DNA of 64,000 bases. It comes from Rhabdothermincola sediminis. GTDB taxonomy: Bacteria > Actinomycetota > Acidimicrobiia > Acidimicrobiales > Acidimicrobilacustridaceae. Below, piece after piece: positions 10,849 through 21,671 of this stretch. The stretch spans positions 20,890 to 84,889 of the forward strand of contig NZ_JACFSZ010000016.1 of assembly GCF_014805525.1 (NCBI RefSeq), given 5' to 3'. Both the position numbers and the translations under genes were made by a program. The notes under the pieces were generated by a model. That model saw only the letters and a list, made by a program, of their open reading frames with translations. It was not told the origin of the DNA and ran no database searches. Every line of letters begins with the position of its first letter. Position 1 is the first letter of the stretch.

Positions 10849-11750
10849 GCCGCCTCCGGGACGCCGCTGTCGGGGCCGCGGGGGCCTTCCTCGCGGTTGG
10901 CGCCTGGCGGGCCATCTCCCGGCGGCCGTTGGCCACGAGCTGGATCCGCTCCGACCTCGACCGCAGGCGGCCGCGACCGCCGGCCCCCGGCGACCTCCGC
11001 CTCACGGTGGTCGTCCCCGCCTTCGCGGAGCAGGGACGCATCGGTGAGACTGTCCGCCGGCTCCGGGTCGATCTCGACAAGGTCGCCACCGATGGCGGGC
11101 TGGAGATCATCGTGGTCGATGACGGGTCGCCCGACAGCACCGCCCGCGAGGCGGAGCGGGCGGGGGCCGACCGGGTCGTCCGTCATCCCCGCAACCGGGG
11201 CAAGGGGGCGGCGGTGCGCACGGGCGTGCTCATGGCCCGCGGGCGCACCATCGCCTTCACCGACGCCGATCTGGCTTACTCGCCGGACCAGATCCTGGGC
11301 CTGCTGGAGGAGATCGAGGCCGGCTGGGACGTGGTGGTCGGCAGCCGCCGCCACACCGAGACCACCACCCTGGTGCGCGCTCGCCGGCTGCGTGAGGTGG
11401 GCGGCCGGGCCATCAACCTGCTCACCCGGGCCGTGCTGCTCGGCCACTACCGCGACACTCAGTGCGGCTTGAAGGCCTTCCGCTCCGACGTGGCCCGGGT
11501 GATCTTCACCCACTGTCGGGTCGACGGCTTCGCGTTCGACGTCGAGGTCTTCCACCTGATCGAGCGGTACCACCTGTCACTGGCCGAGGTCCCCGTGCGG
11601 GTCGAGAACTCGCCCGCGTCGACGGTCAAGGTGGCTCGCGACGCGCTGCGGCTGGTGCGTGACCTGTTCCGCATCCGCCGCTGGGCCCGCCAAGGTGTGT
11701 ACGACCCGCTGCCCGGCGAGCTCGATCCGGGTGATCTCCCGGTCGGCTGA
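10845..11750 (+). CDS. Family 2 glycosyltransferase, dolichyl-phosphate glucosyltransferase-like
   Basis: A 301-residue protein with a GT-A family 2 domain: TVVVPAFAEQGRIGET opens the fold, IIVVDDGSPD and FTDADLAY hold the two acidic motifs, and DTQCGLKAFRSD plus DGFAFDVEV are typical of polyprenyl-phosphate glucosyl/mannosyltransferases of the Alg5 type. The first 25 residues are hydrophobic or basic and may form a membrane anchor. It is translationally coupled (GTGA overlap) to the GT-C-like protein. A sensible model is that this enzyme makes a polyprenyl-phosphate sugar that the GT-C-like protein uses outside the membrane; this is inference from the pairing. Confidence 0.88.
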   Translation: MSRLRDAAVGAAGAFLAVGAWRAISRRPLATSWIRSDLDRRRPRPPAPGDLRLTVVVPAFAEQGRIGETVRRLRVDLDKVATDGGLEIIVVDDGSPDSTAREAERAGADRVVRHPRNRGKGAAVRTGVLMARGRTIAFTDADLAYSPDQILGLLEEIEAGWDVVVGSRRHTETTTLVRARRLREVGGRAINLLTRAVLLGHYRDTQCGLKAFRSDVARVIFTHCRVDGFAFDVEVFHLIERYHLSLAEVPVRVENSPASTVKVARDALRLVRDLFRIRRWARQGVYDPLPGELDPGDLPVG

Positions 11751-11803
11751 GGACCGGCCGGTCTGGGAGTCGGCAGCGCACCACCCACTAGGGTTGGCCC
11801 GCC

Positions 11804-13207
11804 ATGGCAACCATCAGCGCCGAGGCGCTCGACTCGATCTTCAAGGCCTACGACGTCCGCGGCACCGTTCCTGACCAGCTCGACGCGGACGTCGTCGAGC
11901 GGGTGGGCGCCGCCTTCGCCCGCTTCGCCCGCGACGAGGCCGAGGCCGGGCGGCACGGTCCGGCCGACCGGGTGCTCGTGGCCCACGACATGCGGCCGTC
12001 GGGCCCGGCGTTCGCCGAGGCATTCGCCCGCGGTGTCATCTCCCAGGGACTCGACGTCATCCACATGGGGCTGGCCTCCACCGATCTGCTCTTCTGGGCG
12101 GCCGGCCACTTCGACGCGCCGGGAGCGATGCTCACCGCGTCCCACAACCCCGCGCAGTACAACGGCATCAAGCTGTGCCTCGCCGGCGCTAGGCCCGTCG
12201 GCATCGAGACCGGCCTGGCCCGCATCAAGCAGGACACGCTCACCGGCCTGCCGGAACGAGACCGGAAGGGGTCGATCACGAGCGTGGACGCGCTGCCCGC
12301 GTTCGCCGAGCACGTCCATTCCTTCGTCGACGTGGCGGGGCTGAAGCCGCTCAAGATCGTGGCGGACGCGGCCAACGGTATGGGGGGGCTCATCGCGCCG
12401 GCCGTCTTCTCGGGGCTGCCGTTCGAGCTCGAGGTGCTCTACGGCGAGCTCGACGGCACCTTCCCCAACCACCCGGCCGACCCGATCCAGCCGGAGAACC
12501 TCCGTGACCTGCAAGCTCGGGTGGTCGAGACGGGAGCCGACGTGGGCCTCGCCTTCGACGGCGACGCCGACCGGGTGTTCCTCGTCGACGACCAGGGCCA
12601 ACCACTCTCGGGATCCCTGACGACCGCGATCGTGGCCGCAGCGATCCTCGAGAAGCATCCGGGGTCGACGATCCTCTACAACCTGATCTGCTCGAAGGCC
12701 GTGCCCGAGATCATCCGTGAACGGGGTGGGAAACCGGTCCGGACCCGGGTGGGCCACTCGTTCATCAAGCAGGTCATGGCCGAGACCGGCGCGGCGTTCG
12801 GGGGCGAGCACTCCGGCCACTACTACTTCCGGGACAACTACCGGGCGGACTCCGGAATCATCGCCGCGCTCGTGGTGCTGGAGGTGCTCTCCCATGCCGG
12901 CGAGCCACTGTCGTCGCTGCGCGTCCCGTACGAGCGGTATGCGGACTCGGGTGAGATCAACACCCGGGTGCGCGACGCGGCCGCCGTGATCGACCGGGTG
13001 GCCGAGCACTTCGCCGGCGCGGCGCAGGACCGGCTCGACGGCTTGACCGTCGATCTGGGTGACTGGTGGTTCAACCTCCGCCCGTCCAACACCGAGCCAC
13101 TGCTCCGGTTGAACCTCGAGGCTCGCGACCGCCCGTCCTGCGACCGGCACGTCGAGGAGGTACGAGCTCTGATCGCCGCAGCCGACGACGCTACGAAGGG
13201 AGCGTGA
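11804..13207 (+). CDS. manB: Phosphomannomutase/phosphoglucomutase ManB
   Basis: A 467-residue alpha-D-phosphohexomutase interconverting mannose-6-phosphate and mannose-1-phosphate, the step leading to GDP-mannose. Visible motifs: TASHNP (about 112-117) with the catalytic phosphoserine, the metal loop DGDAD (about 252-256), the sugar-binding loop GGEHSGH (about 333-339) and the phosphate-binding RPSNTEP near the C terminus. All are intact. TAGGGT lies 9 bases before the ATG, with no Shine-Dalgarno. It is followed at once by a Trm112 protein and a sugar isomerase, giving a compact hexose-phosphate operon. Confidence 0.95.
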   Translation: MATISAEALDSIFKAYDVRGTVPDQLDADVVERVGAAFARFARDEAEAGRHGPADRVLVAHDMRPSGPAFAEAFARGVISQGLDVIHMGLASTDLLFWAAGHFDAPGAMLTASHNPAQYNGIKLCLAGARPVGIETGLARIKQDTLTGLPERDRKGSITSVDALPAFAEHVHSFVDVAGLKPLKIVADAANGMGGLIAPAVFSGLPFELEVLYGELDGTFPNHPADPIQPENLRDLQARVVETGADVGLAFDGDADRVFLVDDQGQPLSGSLTTAIVAAAILEKHPGSTILYNLICSKAVPEIIRERGGKPVRTRVGHSFIKQVMAETGAAFGGEHSGHYYFRDNYRADSGIIAALVVLEVLSHAGEPLSSLRVPYERYADSGEINTRVRDAAAVIDRVAEHFAGAAQDRLDGLTVDLGDWWFNLRPSNTEPLLRLNLEARDRPSCDRHVEEVRALIAAADDATKGA

Positions 13208-13209
13208 GC

Positions 13210-13446
13210 ATGGCACTCGACCCGCAGCTTCTCGAGATCCTCGCCTGCCCCGAGGACAAGGGTCCCCTCCTGTACTTCGAGGACGAGGATCTGCTGTACA
13301 ACCCGCGCCTCAAGCGGGGCTACGAGGTCCGCGACGGCATCCCGATCATGCTGGTCGACGAGGCTCGCTCCGTCTCCGACGAGGAGCACGAGCGTCTGAT
13401 GGCGAAGGCCGATGCCGAGGGCATCCGACCCACGTTCGAGGAGTGA
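13210..13446 (+). CDS. Trm112 family protein
   Basis: A 78-residue protein with LLEILACPEDKGPL at the N terminus and GIPIMLVDEA in the middle, the hallmarks of the Trm112/YcaR family. These small proteins act as partners of methyltransferases or are encoded beside sugar-nucleotide enzymes. Only one of the usual metal-binding cysteines (in LACPED) is present, so it probably does not bind zinc. The ATG at 13210 follows the manB stop by 2 bases; a GTG at 13204 would overlap manB. The next gene starts 7 bases after its stop. Confidence 0.88.
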   Translation: MALDPQLLEILACPEDKGPLLYFEDEDLLYNPRLKRGYEVRDGIPIMLVDEARSVSDEEHERLMAKADAEGIRPTFEE

Positions 13447-13453
13447 GCCAGCC

Positions 13454-14494
13454 TTGAACGACATCCTGGACACCCTCGGGATGTTCGACGCGGCTGCCGC
13501 ACTGCCCGAGCAGGTCGCGGCAGCAGCCGAGACGGCTCGCGCGGTCACCGGGCCGCTCCCCGACCACGACGACATCGAGAACGTCGTCGTGTTGGGCATG
13601 GGGGGCAGCGGCATCGGCGGCGACCTCCTCCGGGAGGTCGCGGGGCCGTTCATGCCGGTTCCCGTGGTGGTGCACAAGGGCTACGGCATCCCCAACTTCA
13701 TCGGGGAGGGCTCGCTGGTGTTCGCGCTGTCGTTCTCGGGGAACACCGAGGAGACCCTGGAAGCAGCCTCGGAGGCCGCCGCAGCCGGTGGCCGTCTGGT
13801 CGTGGTGAGCAACGGTGGTGACCTGGCCGAGCTGGCCGAGCAGTGGGGCGCGGCGACCGTTCCGGTCCAGGAGGGCATCCCGATGCCCCGGGCGGCGATC
13901 GGCGCCCTCAGCATCCCGCCTCTGGTGGTGCTCGAGACGGTGGGTCTCTTCCCCGGCGCGTCGGCATGGGTCGAGGCGGCAGTGGCCCAGCTTCGTGCCC
14001 GCCGTGACGAGCTGATCACGGAGGGGAACATGGCCCAGCGGCTCGCCCGGCGCATCGGACGGCAGCTCCCGATCGTCTACGGCGGGGGCGGGCTGGGCGG
14101 GCTGGCCGCGCTGCGGTGGAAGAACCAGTTCAACGAGAACGCCAAGGTCCCGGCCTTCTGGAACCAGCTCCCCGAGCTGTGCCACAACGAGCTGTGCGGG
14201 TGGGGCCAGCACGGCGACGTCACTCGCCAGGTCTTCCGGCTGATCGAGCTCCGGCACGACTACGAGCACCCGCAGGTGATGCGCCGCTTCGATCTGGTCA
14301 ACGAGTTCGTGGAGGAGGTCGTGGCCGCGATCGAGGTGGTGGAGGCCCAGGGTGAGGGCGCGCTCGCGCAGCTCTTGGATCTCGTGCTGATCGGCGACTT
14401 CGTCAGCCTCCACCTCGCCGCCCTCGCCGACGTCGATCCCGGCCCGGTGCCCGTGCTGGACCTGATCAAGGAGCGCCTCGCGGACGGCGGCTGA
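13454..14494 (+). CDS. Bifunctional phosphoglucose/phosphomannose isomerase (SIS domains)
   Basis: A 346-residue protein with two SIS sugar-isomerase folds. VLGMGGSGIGGD at about residues 44-55 is the phosphate-binding loop, ALSFSGNTEET the second SIS loop, and ERQ-like residues are replaced by a C-terminal KNQFNENAK segment typical of the bifunctional PGI/PMI family. It would supply mannose-6-phosphate to ManB. The start is taken as TTG 13454 because GAGGAG lies 10 bases upstream, inside the end of the Trm112 gene; the open frame upstream of the TTG overlaps Trm112. The mycobacterial counterpart next to manB is Rv3256c. Confidence 0.85.
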   Translation: MNDILDTLGMFDAAAALPEQVAAAAETARAVTGPLPDHDDIENVVVLGMGGSGIGGDLLREVAGPFMPVPVVVHKGYGIPNFIGEGSLVFALSFSGNTEETLEAASEAAAAGGRLVVVSNGGDLAELAEQWGAATVPVQEGIPMPRAAIGALSIPPLVVLETVGLFPGASAWVEAAVAQLRARRDELITEGNMAQRLARRIGRQLPIVYGGGGLGGLAALRWKNQFNENAKVPAFWNQLPELCHNELCGWGQHGDVTRQVFRLIELRHDYEHPQVMRRFDLVNEFVEEVVAAIEVVEAQGEGALAQLLDLVLIGDFVSLHLAALADVDPGPVPVLDLIKERLADGG

Positions 14495-14495
14495 C

Positions 14496-14522
14496 GCCGT
14501 CCGGCCCTCGGGCCGGCACGGC
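14496..14522 (+). terminator. GC-rich hairpin after the isomerase gene
   Basis: Begins 2 bases after the stop codon. Arms GCCGTCCGGCCC and GGGCCGGCACGGC pair over 12 bases with one bulge around a 2-base loop. No U-tract follows. It separates the manB operon from ahcY. Confidence 0.5.
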
Positions 14523-14673
14523 TGAGCGGCACGACTACACTCCGCTTCCCGGGCTGCCGTGATCGGTGTCAGAAGACCCCAGCCCGCGGAGAGCACGCAT
14601 CCGCCCGTCGGCGTGGTCATGGCGAGCGCGACCTCGTGCTCGCCTCGCGTTCGACTCGAGCCCGGGAGACCCC
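14523..14673 (+). promoter_or_regulatory. Promoter and long untranslated leader of ahcY
   Basis: About 150 bases without a gene. TACACT at 14536-14541 is a good -10 candidate, giving a leader of about 130 bases, unusual here because most genes have almost no leader. A hairpin with arms GCGAGC (14622-14627) and GCTCGC (14638-14643) sits about 30 bases before the start. I looked for the conserved core of the SAH riboswitch and do not see it. Confidence 0.4.
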
Positions 14674-16149
14674 ATGACCATCACCACCGCGTTCACCGAC
14701 GCCAAGGACTTCCGCGTCGCCGATCTGGCCCTGGCCTCGTTCGGTCGGAAGGAGATCCAGCTGGCCGAGCACGAGATGCCCGGTCTCATGGCGTTGCGAG
14801 CCGAGTACTCCGACGCCCAGCCACTGCGCGGCGCTCGCATCACGGGGTCGCTGCACATGACCGTGCAGACCGCGGTGCTCATCGAGACCCTCACCGCACT
14901 CGGGGCGCAGGTCCGCTGGGCGAGCTGCAACATCTTCTCGACGCAGGACCACGCGGCGGCCGCGGTCGTCGTCGGGCCCGACGGCACGCCCGACGACCCG
15001 AGAGGGGTCCCGGTGTACGCCTGGAAGGGTGAGACCCTCGAGGAGTACTGGTGGTGCACCGAGCAGGCCTTGCGCTGGCCGACGGATGACGACGGCACGC
15101 CGGGCGGACCGAACATGATCCTCGACGACGGTGGGGACGCCACCCTGCTCGTGCACAAGGGCGTCGAGTTCGAGCGGGCGGGCAAGGTCCCCGAGCCCTC
15201 CGACGACGACAGCGAGGAGTGGGCAGTGGTCCTCGGACTCCTCCGTCGCACGTTGTCGGAGGACCCGCAGCTCTGGCACCGGATCGCGGCGGGCATCAAG
15301 GGCGTCACCGAGGAGACGACCACCGGCGTCCACCGTCTCTACCAGATGCAGGAGCTCAACCAGCTCCTGTTCCCCGCGATCAACGTCAACGACTCGGTCA
15401 CCAAGTCGAAGTTCGACAACCTCTACGGATGCCGCCACTCCCTGATCGACGGCATCAACCGGGCCACCGACGTCATGATCGGCGGGAAGGTGGCGGTGGT
15501 CTGCGGCTACGGGGACGTCGGCAAGGGCTGCGCGGCCTCGCTGCGCGGCCAGGGGGCGCGGGTGATCGTGACGGAGGTCGACCCGATCTGCGCCCTGCAG
15601 GCGGCCATGGAGGGGTACCAGGTCACGCGCCTCGAGGACGTTCTCGACGAGGCCGACATCTTCATCACCGCGACCGGCTGCAAGGACGTGATCACGGCCG
15701 AGCACATGGCCCGGATGAAGCACCAGGCGATCGTTGGGAACATCGGCCACTTCGACAACGAGATCGACATGGCCGGGCTGAAGCGCCTGTCCGACGTGCA
15801 GCGGGTCAACATCAAGCCGCAGGTGGACGAGTACGTGTTCCCCGACGGGCACTCGGTGATCATCCTGGCCGAGGGACGGCTGCTGAACCTGGGCTGCGCG
15901 ACCGGGCACCCGAGCTTCGTGATGTCCAACAGCTTCTCGAACCAGGTCATCGCCCAGATCGAGCTGTACACCCACACGGACTTCTACGAGCGCAAGGTGT
16001 ACACGCTGCCTAAGCACCTCGACGAGAAGGTCGCCCGGCTGCACCTGGATGCTCTGGGCGTGAAGCTCACGACGCTCACCGAAGAGCAGGCCGCCTACCT
16101 CGGCGTGGCGCCCGAGGGCCCGTTCAAGCCCGATCACTACCGTTACTGA
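14674..16149 (+). CDS. ahcY: Adenosylhomocysteinase (S-adenosyl-L-homocysteine hydrolase)
   Basis: A 491-residue NAD-dependent enzyme that splits S-adenosylhomocysteine into adenosine and homocysteine, clearing the product inhibitor of methyltransferases. Visible: substrate-domain start [22 protein letters not shown] region, [15 protein letters not shown], the NAD loop [12 protein letters not shown] (about 276-287) and the C-terminal KPDHYRY that closes over NAD in the neighbouring subunit. Length agrees with the actinobacterial form, which carries a middle insert. ATG 14674 is chosen because GGGAG lies 8 bases upstream and the protein begins with the usual family N terminus; the upstream open frame is arginine-rich noise. 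Confidence 0.97.
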   Translation: MTITTAFTDAKDFRVADLALASFGRKEIQLAEHEMPGLMALRAEYSDAQPLRGARITGSLHMTVQTAVLIETLTALGAQVRWASCNIFSTQDHAAAAVVVGPDGTPDDPRGVPVYAWKGETLEEYWWCTEQALRWPTDDDGTPGGPNMILDDGGDATLLVHKGVEFERAGKVPEPSDDDSEEWAVVLGLLRRTLSEDPQLWHRIAAGIKGVTEETTTGVHRLYQMQELNQLLFPAINVNDSVTKSKFDNLYGCRHSLIDGINRATDVMIGGKVAVVCGYGDVGKGCAASLRGQGARVIVTEVDPICALQAAMEGYQVTRLEDVLDEADIFITATGCKDVITAEHMARMKHQAIVGNIGHFDNEIDMAGLKRLSDVQRVNIKPQVDEYVFPDGHSVIILAEGRLLNLGCATGHPSFVMSNSFSNQVIAQIELYTHTDFYERKVYTLPKHLDEKVARLHLDALGVKLTTLTEEQAAYLGVAPEGPFKPDHYRY

Positions 16150-16191
16150 CCATCGGGCCGGTCGCCCGGCTCACGACCAGGGAGGACCACG

Positions 16192-17031
16192 ATGGAGGAG
16201 CTGCGGGGCAAGGTCGCGGTGGTGACCGGCGCGGCGTCGGGGATCGGGCTGGGGCTGGCGAAGCGCTTCGGGGCCGAGGGCATGAAGCTGGTCCTCGCCG
16301 ACGTCGATGAGCCCGGCCTGCGAGCCGCAACGGACGAGCTGCGGTCCGCCGGTGCGGAGGTGATCGGGGTACGCACGGACGTCTCCGACGGCGGCGACGT
16401 CGAGGCGCTTTTGGACGCCACACTCGACGTCTTCGGCGCCGTCCACCTGGTCTGCAACAACGCCGGGGTCGGCATCGGAGGCCAGATCACGGGCCTCGAC
16501 GTCAAGGACTGGGAGTGGGCGCTGGGGGTGAACCTCTGGGGCGTCATCCACGGCATGCGGGTCTTCCTCCCCGTGCTTCTCGAGCAGGACGAAGGTCACA
16601 TCGTCAACACCGCCTCGGTGGCCGGGCTCTTCGCCACCCCCTTCATGGCGCCCTACTGCGCGACGAAATACGCGGTCGTGGCCATCTCGGAGTGCGCCTA
16701 CCACGAGCTGGCGATGCAGGGATCACAGGTGGGCATCTCGGTGCTGTGCCCCGCGTGGGTCCGCACCAACATCGCCGATTCGGAACGCAGCCGGCCCGCG
16801 CACCTGCAGGTCGAGCGACCCGGCGACGCGCCGGGAGCGCCAGACCTGCGCGAGGTCCTGAGGGAGGTGATCGCGACCGGCAAGGACCCGAGCGAGGTGG
16901 CCCAGACGGTCGCTGATGCGGTGCGCAGCAAGCGTTTCTACGTCGTGACCCACCGCGAGAGCCTCGCTGCGATCGAGGCTCGCATGCGGGCGATCCTCGA
17001 CGGCGGTGCCCCACCCCTGTTGATGCCCTGA
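16192..17031 (+). CDS. Short-chain dehydrogenase/reductase (SDR) family oxidoreductase
   Basis: A 279-residue classical SDR. The cofactor loop TGAASGIG lies at 12-19, NNAG follows in the fourth strand, and the catalytic set is the serine of NTASVAG with YCATK (Y155, K159). An aspartate (LADVD) at the end of strand two suggests NAD(H) preference. GGAGG sits 8 bases before the ATG. The C-terminal region after residue 200 is longer than in minimal SDRs. It follows ahcY by 42 bases on the same strand and may be co-transcribed. Substrate cannot be predicted. Confidence 0.9.
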   Translation: MEELRGKVAVVTGAASGIGLGLAKRFGAEGMKLVLADVDEPGLRAATDELRSAGAEVIGVRTDVSDGGDVEALLDATLDVFGAVHLVCNNAGVGIGGQITGLDVKDWEWALGVNLWGVIHGMRVFLPVLLEQDEGHIVNTASVAGLFATPFMAPYCATKYAVVAISECAYHELAMQGSQVGISVLCPAWVRTNIADSERSRPAHLQVERPGDAPGAPDLREVLREVIATGKDPSEVAQTVADAVRSKRFYVVTHRESLAAIEARMRAILDGGAPPLLMP

Positions 17032-17158
17032 ACGGGGTGTATCGGCCACCACCTGCCCCACGGCGGTCGTGCACCCCGGCCGCGTTGGTCACCGCGCACG
17101 TGACCGAGTAGGGCGTGACCGGCCGGTCGGTGTCCCAGTCCCGCCGTAAGCTCCGGCC

Positions 17159-17818
17159 GTGCTCTCGTTGTTGCTGCCGCCGACCTGCGGGGTGTGCCGG
17201 TCGCCTGGTTCGTCGCCGTGCGCCCGCTGCGCGTCCGAGCTCGTCCCGGCGGCCGAGACGCCGGCGCCTGCCGGCCTCGAATCGTGCCGGGCGCTGATCG
17301 CGTACGAGGGCACGGGCCGCCTGCTCGTCACCGCGCTCAAGTACCGCAACCACCGCGAGGTGCTGGATCACATCGCCGGGCCGCTGGCGATGCTCGCCGA
17401 CCCGTCGGCGGTCGACGTGGTGACCTGGGCTCCCACCACGGGGAGCAGGCGGAGAGATCGGGGCTTCGACCAGGCACGCCTCCTCGCCGAGGAGGTGGCC
17501 CAGGCGTTGCGGCGGCCGTGCCGCCGGCTGCTCGACCGGCTCCCGGGGCCTCCACAGACCGGCAAGGGCGTGCTCGAGCGGATCGGGGGGCCGTCGTTCA
17601 CGGCTCGGTCGGTGGTCGGGCTGCGGGTCCTCGTGGTGGACGACGTGATGACCACGGGGAGCACGCTGTCACGGGCCGCCGCTGCGCTACGGCGGGAGGG
17701 TGCCACGGCGATCCACGGGCTCGCGCTGGCTCGTACCCCGCGCACCGGTCCCGCTGCGGTCGAGCGGGCGGGACGGGCCCGTCAAGGACGCCCGGGCGCG
17801 CTCAAGTGTGGCGGGTGA
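17159..17818 (+). CDS. ComF family phosphoribosyltransferase-like protein
   Basis: A 219-residue protein with a four-cysteine zinc finger at the N terminus (C10, C13, C21, C24) and a phosphoribosyltransferase fold with the PRPP loop VVDDVMTTGST at about 160-170. These are the two defining parts of the ComF/GntX family, whose members take part in DNA uptake or an unknown ribosyl transfer. GTG 17159 is preceded by TAAGCT at a 6-base distance, fitting a leaderless start. ComF genes commonly lie upstream of secA, usually with the ribosome hibernation factor gene in between; here two regulators take that place. Confidence 0.88.
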   Translation: MLSLLLPPTCGVCRSPGSSPCARCASELVPAAETPAPAGLESCRALIAYEGTGRLLVTALKYRNHREVLDHIAGPLAMLADPSAVDVVTWAPTTGSRRRDRGFDQARLLAEEVAQALRRPCRRLLDRLPGPPQTGKGVLERIGGPSFTARSVVGLRVLVVDDVMTTGSTLSRAAAALRREGATAIHGLALARTPRTGPAAVERAGRARQGRPGALKCGG

Positions 17819-17871
17819 GCGGCCGAAGAAGTGGGTGAATGACAACGTGGTGATCTTCCACAACGAGGCGG

Positions 17872-18141
17872 ATGATGCAGCCCACCCAGGTTCAGGTCGA
17901 GCGGTCTCTCGAAGCGCTGCGGGGCGGGAACACCGAAGCGCCCGCGTCGGTCGCGGCCGATCCCGAGCGACGGATCGAAGACGTCCCCACCGCGGTGTTC
18001 GAGGTGCTGGCCGAGTCGCCGCCGGTCCGGGTCGATCGCCTGGAGCAGGCCCGTCAGCGCCTCGTGGCTGGCGAGCAGCCCACGGCTGACGACCTGGCCC
18101 GGCGCATGGTCGGTCGGCTGGTGTGCGACCGCCTGCGCTGA
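17872..18141 (+). CDS. Small FlgM-like (anti-sigma-28 type) protein
   Basis: An 89-residue protein with a variable, probably unstructured N-terminal half and a C-terminal stretch RVDRLEQARQRLVAGEQPTADDLARRMV. That stretch matches the FlgM pattern (two helices separated by a GxY/Q-x-ad turn) that grips a flagellar sigma factor. No flagellar genes occur in the window. GAGG lies upstream of two consecutive ATG codons (17872 and 17875). It stands between the ComF-like gene and a degenerate response regulator, so it may act on a sigma factor or be a diverged relative with another partner. The FlgM match is moderate and rests on pattern only. Confidence 0.55.
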   Translation: MMQPTQVQVERSLEALRGGNTEAPASVAADPERRIEDVPTAVFEVLAESPPVRVDRLEQARQRLVAGEQPTADDLARRMVGRLVCDRLR

Positions 18142-18210
18142 GGGGTCACCGCAGCGGGGTCGGATACGGATCGGTAGGGTCGGGCCATCCTCGCCGGGGT
18201 CAGATCGAAG

Positions 18211-18226
18211 TGGCACGACCGTGCCA
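18211..18226 (+). promoter_or_regulatory. Inverted repeat ending in the start codon of the regulator gene
   Basis: TGGCAC-GACC-GTGCCA forms a 6-4-6 inverted repeat whose last base is the A of the ATG at 18226. A TAGGGT -10 candidate lies about 30 bases upstream at 18175. The repeat could be an operator for autoregulation, or an RNA hairpin covering the start. Confidence 0.35.
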
Positions 18227-18882
18227 TGCGGGTGCTCGTGCTGGACGAGTCGCCGCTGTTCAGGCGGCAGCTCATCGTCGCGCTCGAGCGGCATCCCGAC
18301 ATCGAGGTGATCGGCGAGGCGGCAGAGGCTGACACCGGCCTGGGCCGCACGGCCGAACTGGTTCCTGATGTCGCCGTCCTCACCATGCGCCTCCCGCCGA
18401 TGGGAGGCAGGCGCGCCGCGGTCTCTCTCCGGGAGGTCGCCCCGGGGATCGAGGTCCTGATCGTGGTCGGGCCCGACGACGATCCGGAGCTGGCGAGGTT
18501 AGCCCGGGCAGGCGTCACCGGCTTCGTCCCCTGGGAGGCGGCGACCGCGCGATGCGCCGTCGCGGTTGAAGAGCTCGTGCGCGGGCGGCCGGTCCTGACT
18601 CCTCGGGCTGCAGCTGCGGTGCTCGCCGAGTACGAGCGCCTCGGCCGCCACGCCGGCTCCATCCAGGACGATCTCTCCCCGCCCGTGCTCGAGGGGCGCG
18701 AGCGGCAGGTACTGGAGCGCTTGGCCGACGGCTCCTCGCTCATCGGGGCCAGCGAGGACCTGGCCGGGGGTGCACCGACGGCCGCCAACCTGGTGCGCAA
18801 CGCCCTGCTGAGGCTCCAACGTCATGCCAGGGCCGAGGCGATCCTGCACACGGCACCTGCACCCTCGACCGGCGGCGGCTGA
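18226..18882 (+). CDS. Atypical response regulator: receiver-like domain without phosphoacceptor plus degenerate LuxR-type helix-turn-helix
   Basis: A 218-residue protein that follows the NarL/LuxR layout. The receiver-like part (1-120) starts [16 protein letters not shown] and aligns well, but the phosphorylated aspartate is replaced by threonine ([10 protein letters not shown]53) and the conserved lysine near residue 105 is lost (GFVPWEA). The C-terminal part [17 protein letters not shown] matches the start of a LuxR-type DNA-binding domain, but the recognition helix is unusual. So it is unlikely to be controlled by a histidine kinase and may act constitutively, by dimerisation or through a ligand. 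It sits directly upstream of secA, 46 bases away. Confidence 0.72.
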   Translation: MRVLVLDESPLFRRQLIVALERHPDIEVIGEAAEADTGLGRTAELVPDVAVLTMRLPPMGGRRAAVSLREVAPGIEVLIVVGPDDDPELARLARAGVTGFVPWEAATARCAVAVEELVRGRPVLTPRAAAAVLAEYERLGRHAGSIQDDLSPPVLEGRERQVLERLADGSSLIGASEDLAGGAPTAANLVRNALLRLQRHARAEAILHTAPAPSTGGG

Positions 18883-18928
18883 TCCCCGGCTGCCGGACCT
18901 GGCACCCACCGGTAGACTCGGACGTCTC

Positions 18929-21649
<2,721 letters not shown>

Positions 21650-21671
21650 GCGGCCAGGTCAGGTGAGCCCG

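Noticed and set aside
14523..14673. SAH riboswitch in the ahcY leader
   Set aside because: The leader is long enough, but I could not find the conserved core or pseudoknot pairing. A covariance model search (Rfam SAH_riboswitch) would settle it.
14617..16137. 506-codon open frame opposite ahcY
   Set aside because: Shadow of ahcY created by GC-rich third positions; no domain signature.
17032..17158. Minus-strand fragment reading PYSVTCAVTNAAG, like part of a HYR/Ig-type repeat
   Set aside because: It is only about 25 residues, has no start or rest of a domain, and lies between two well-placed plus-strand genes. Could be a remnant but cannot be supported.
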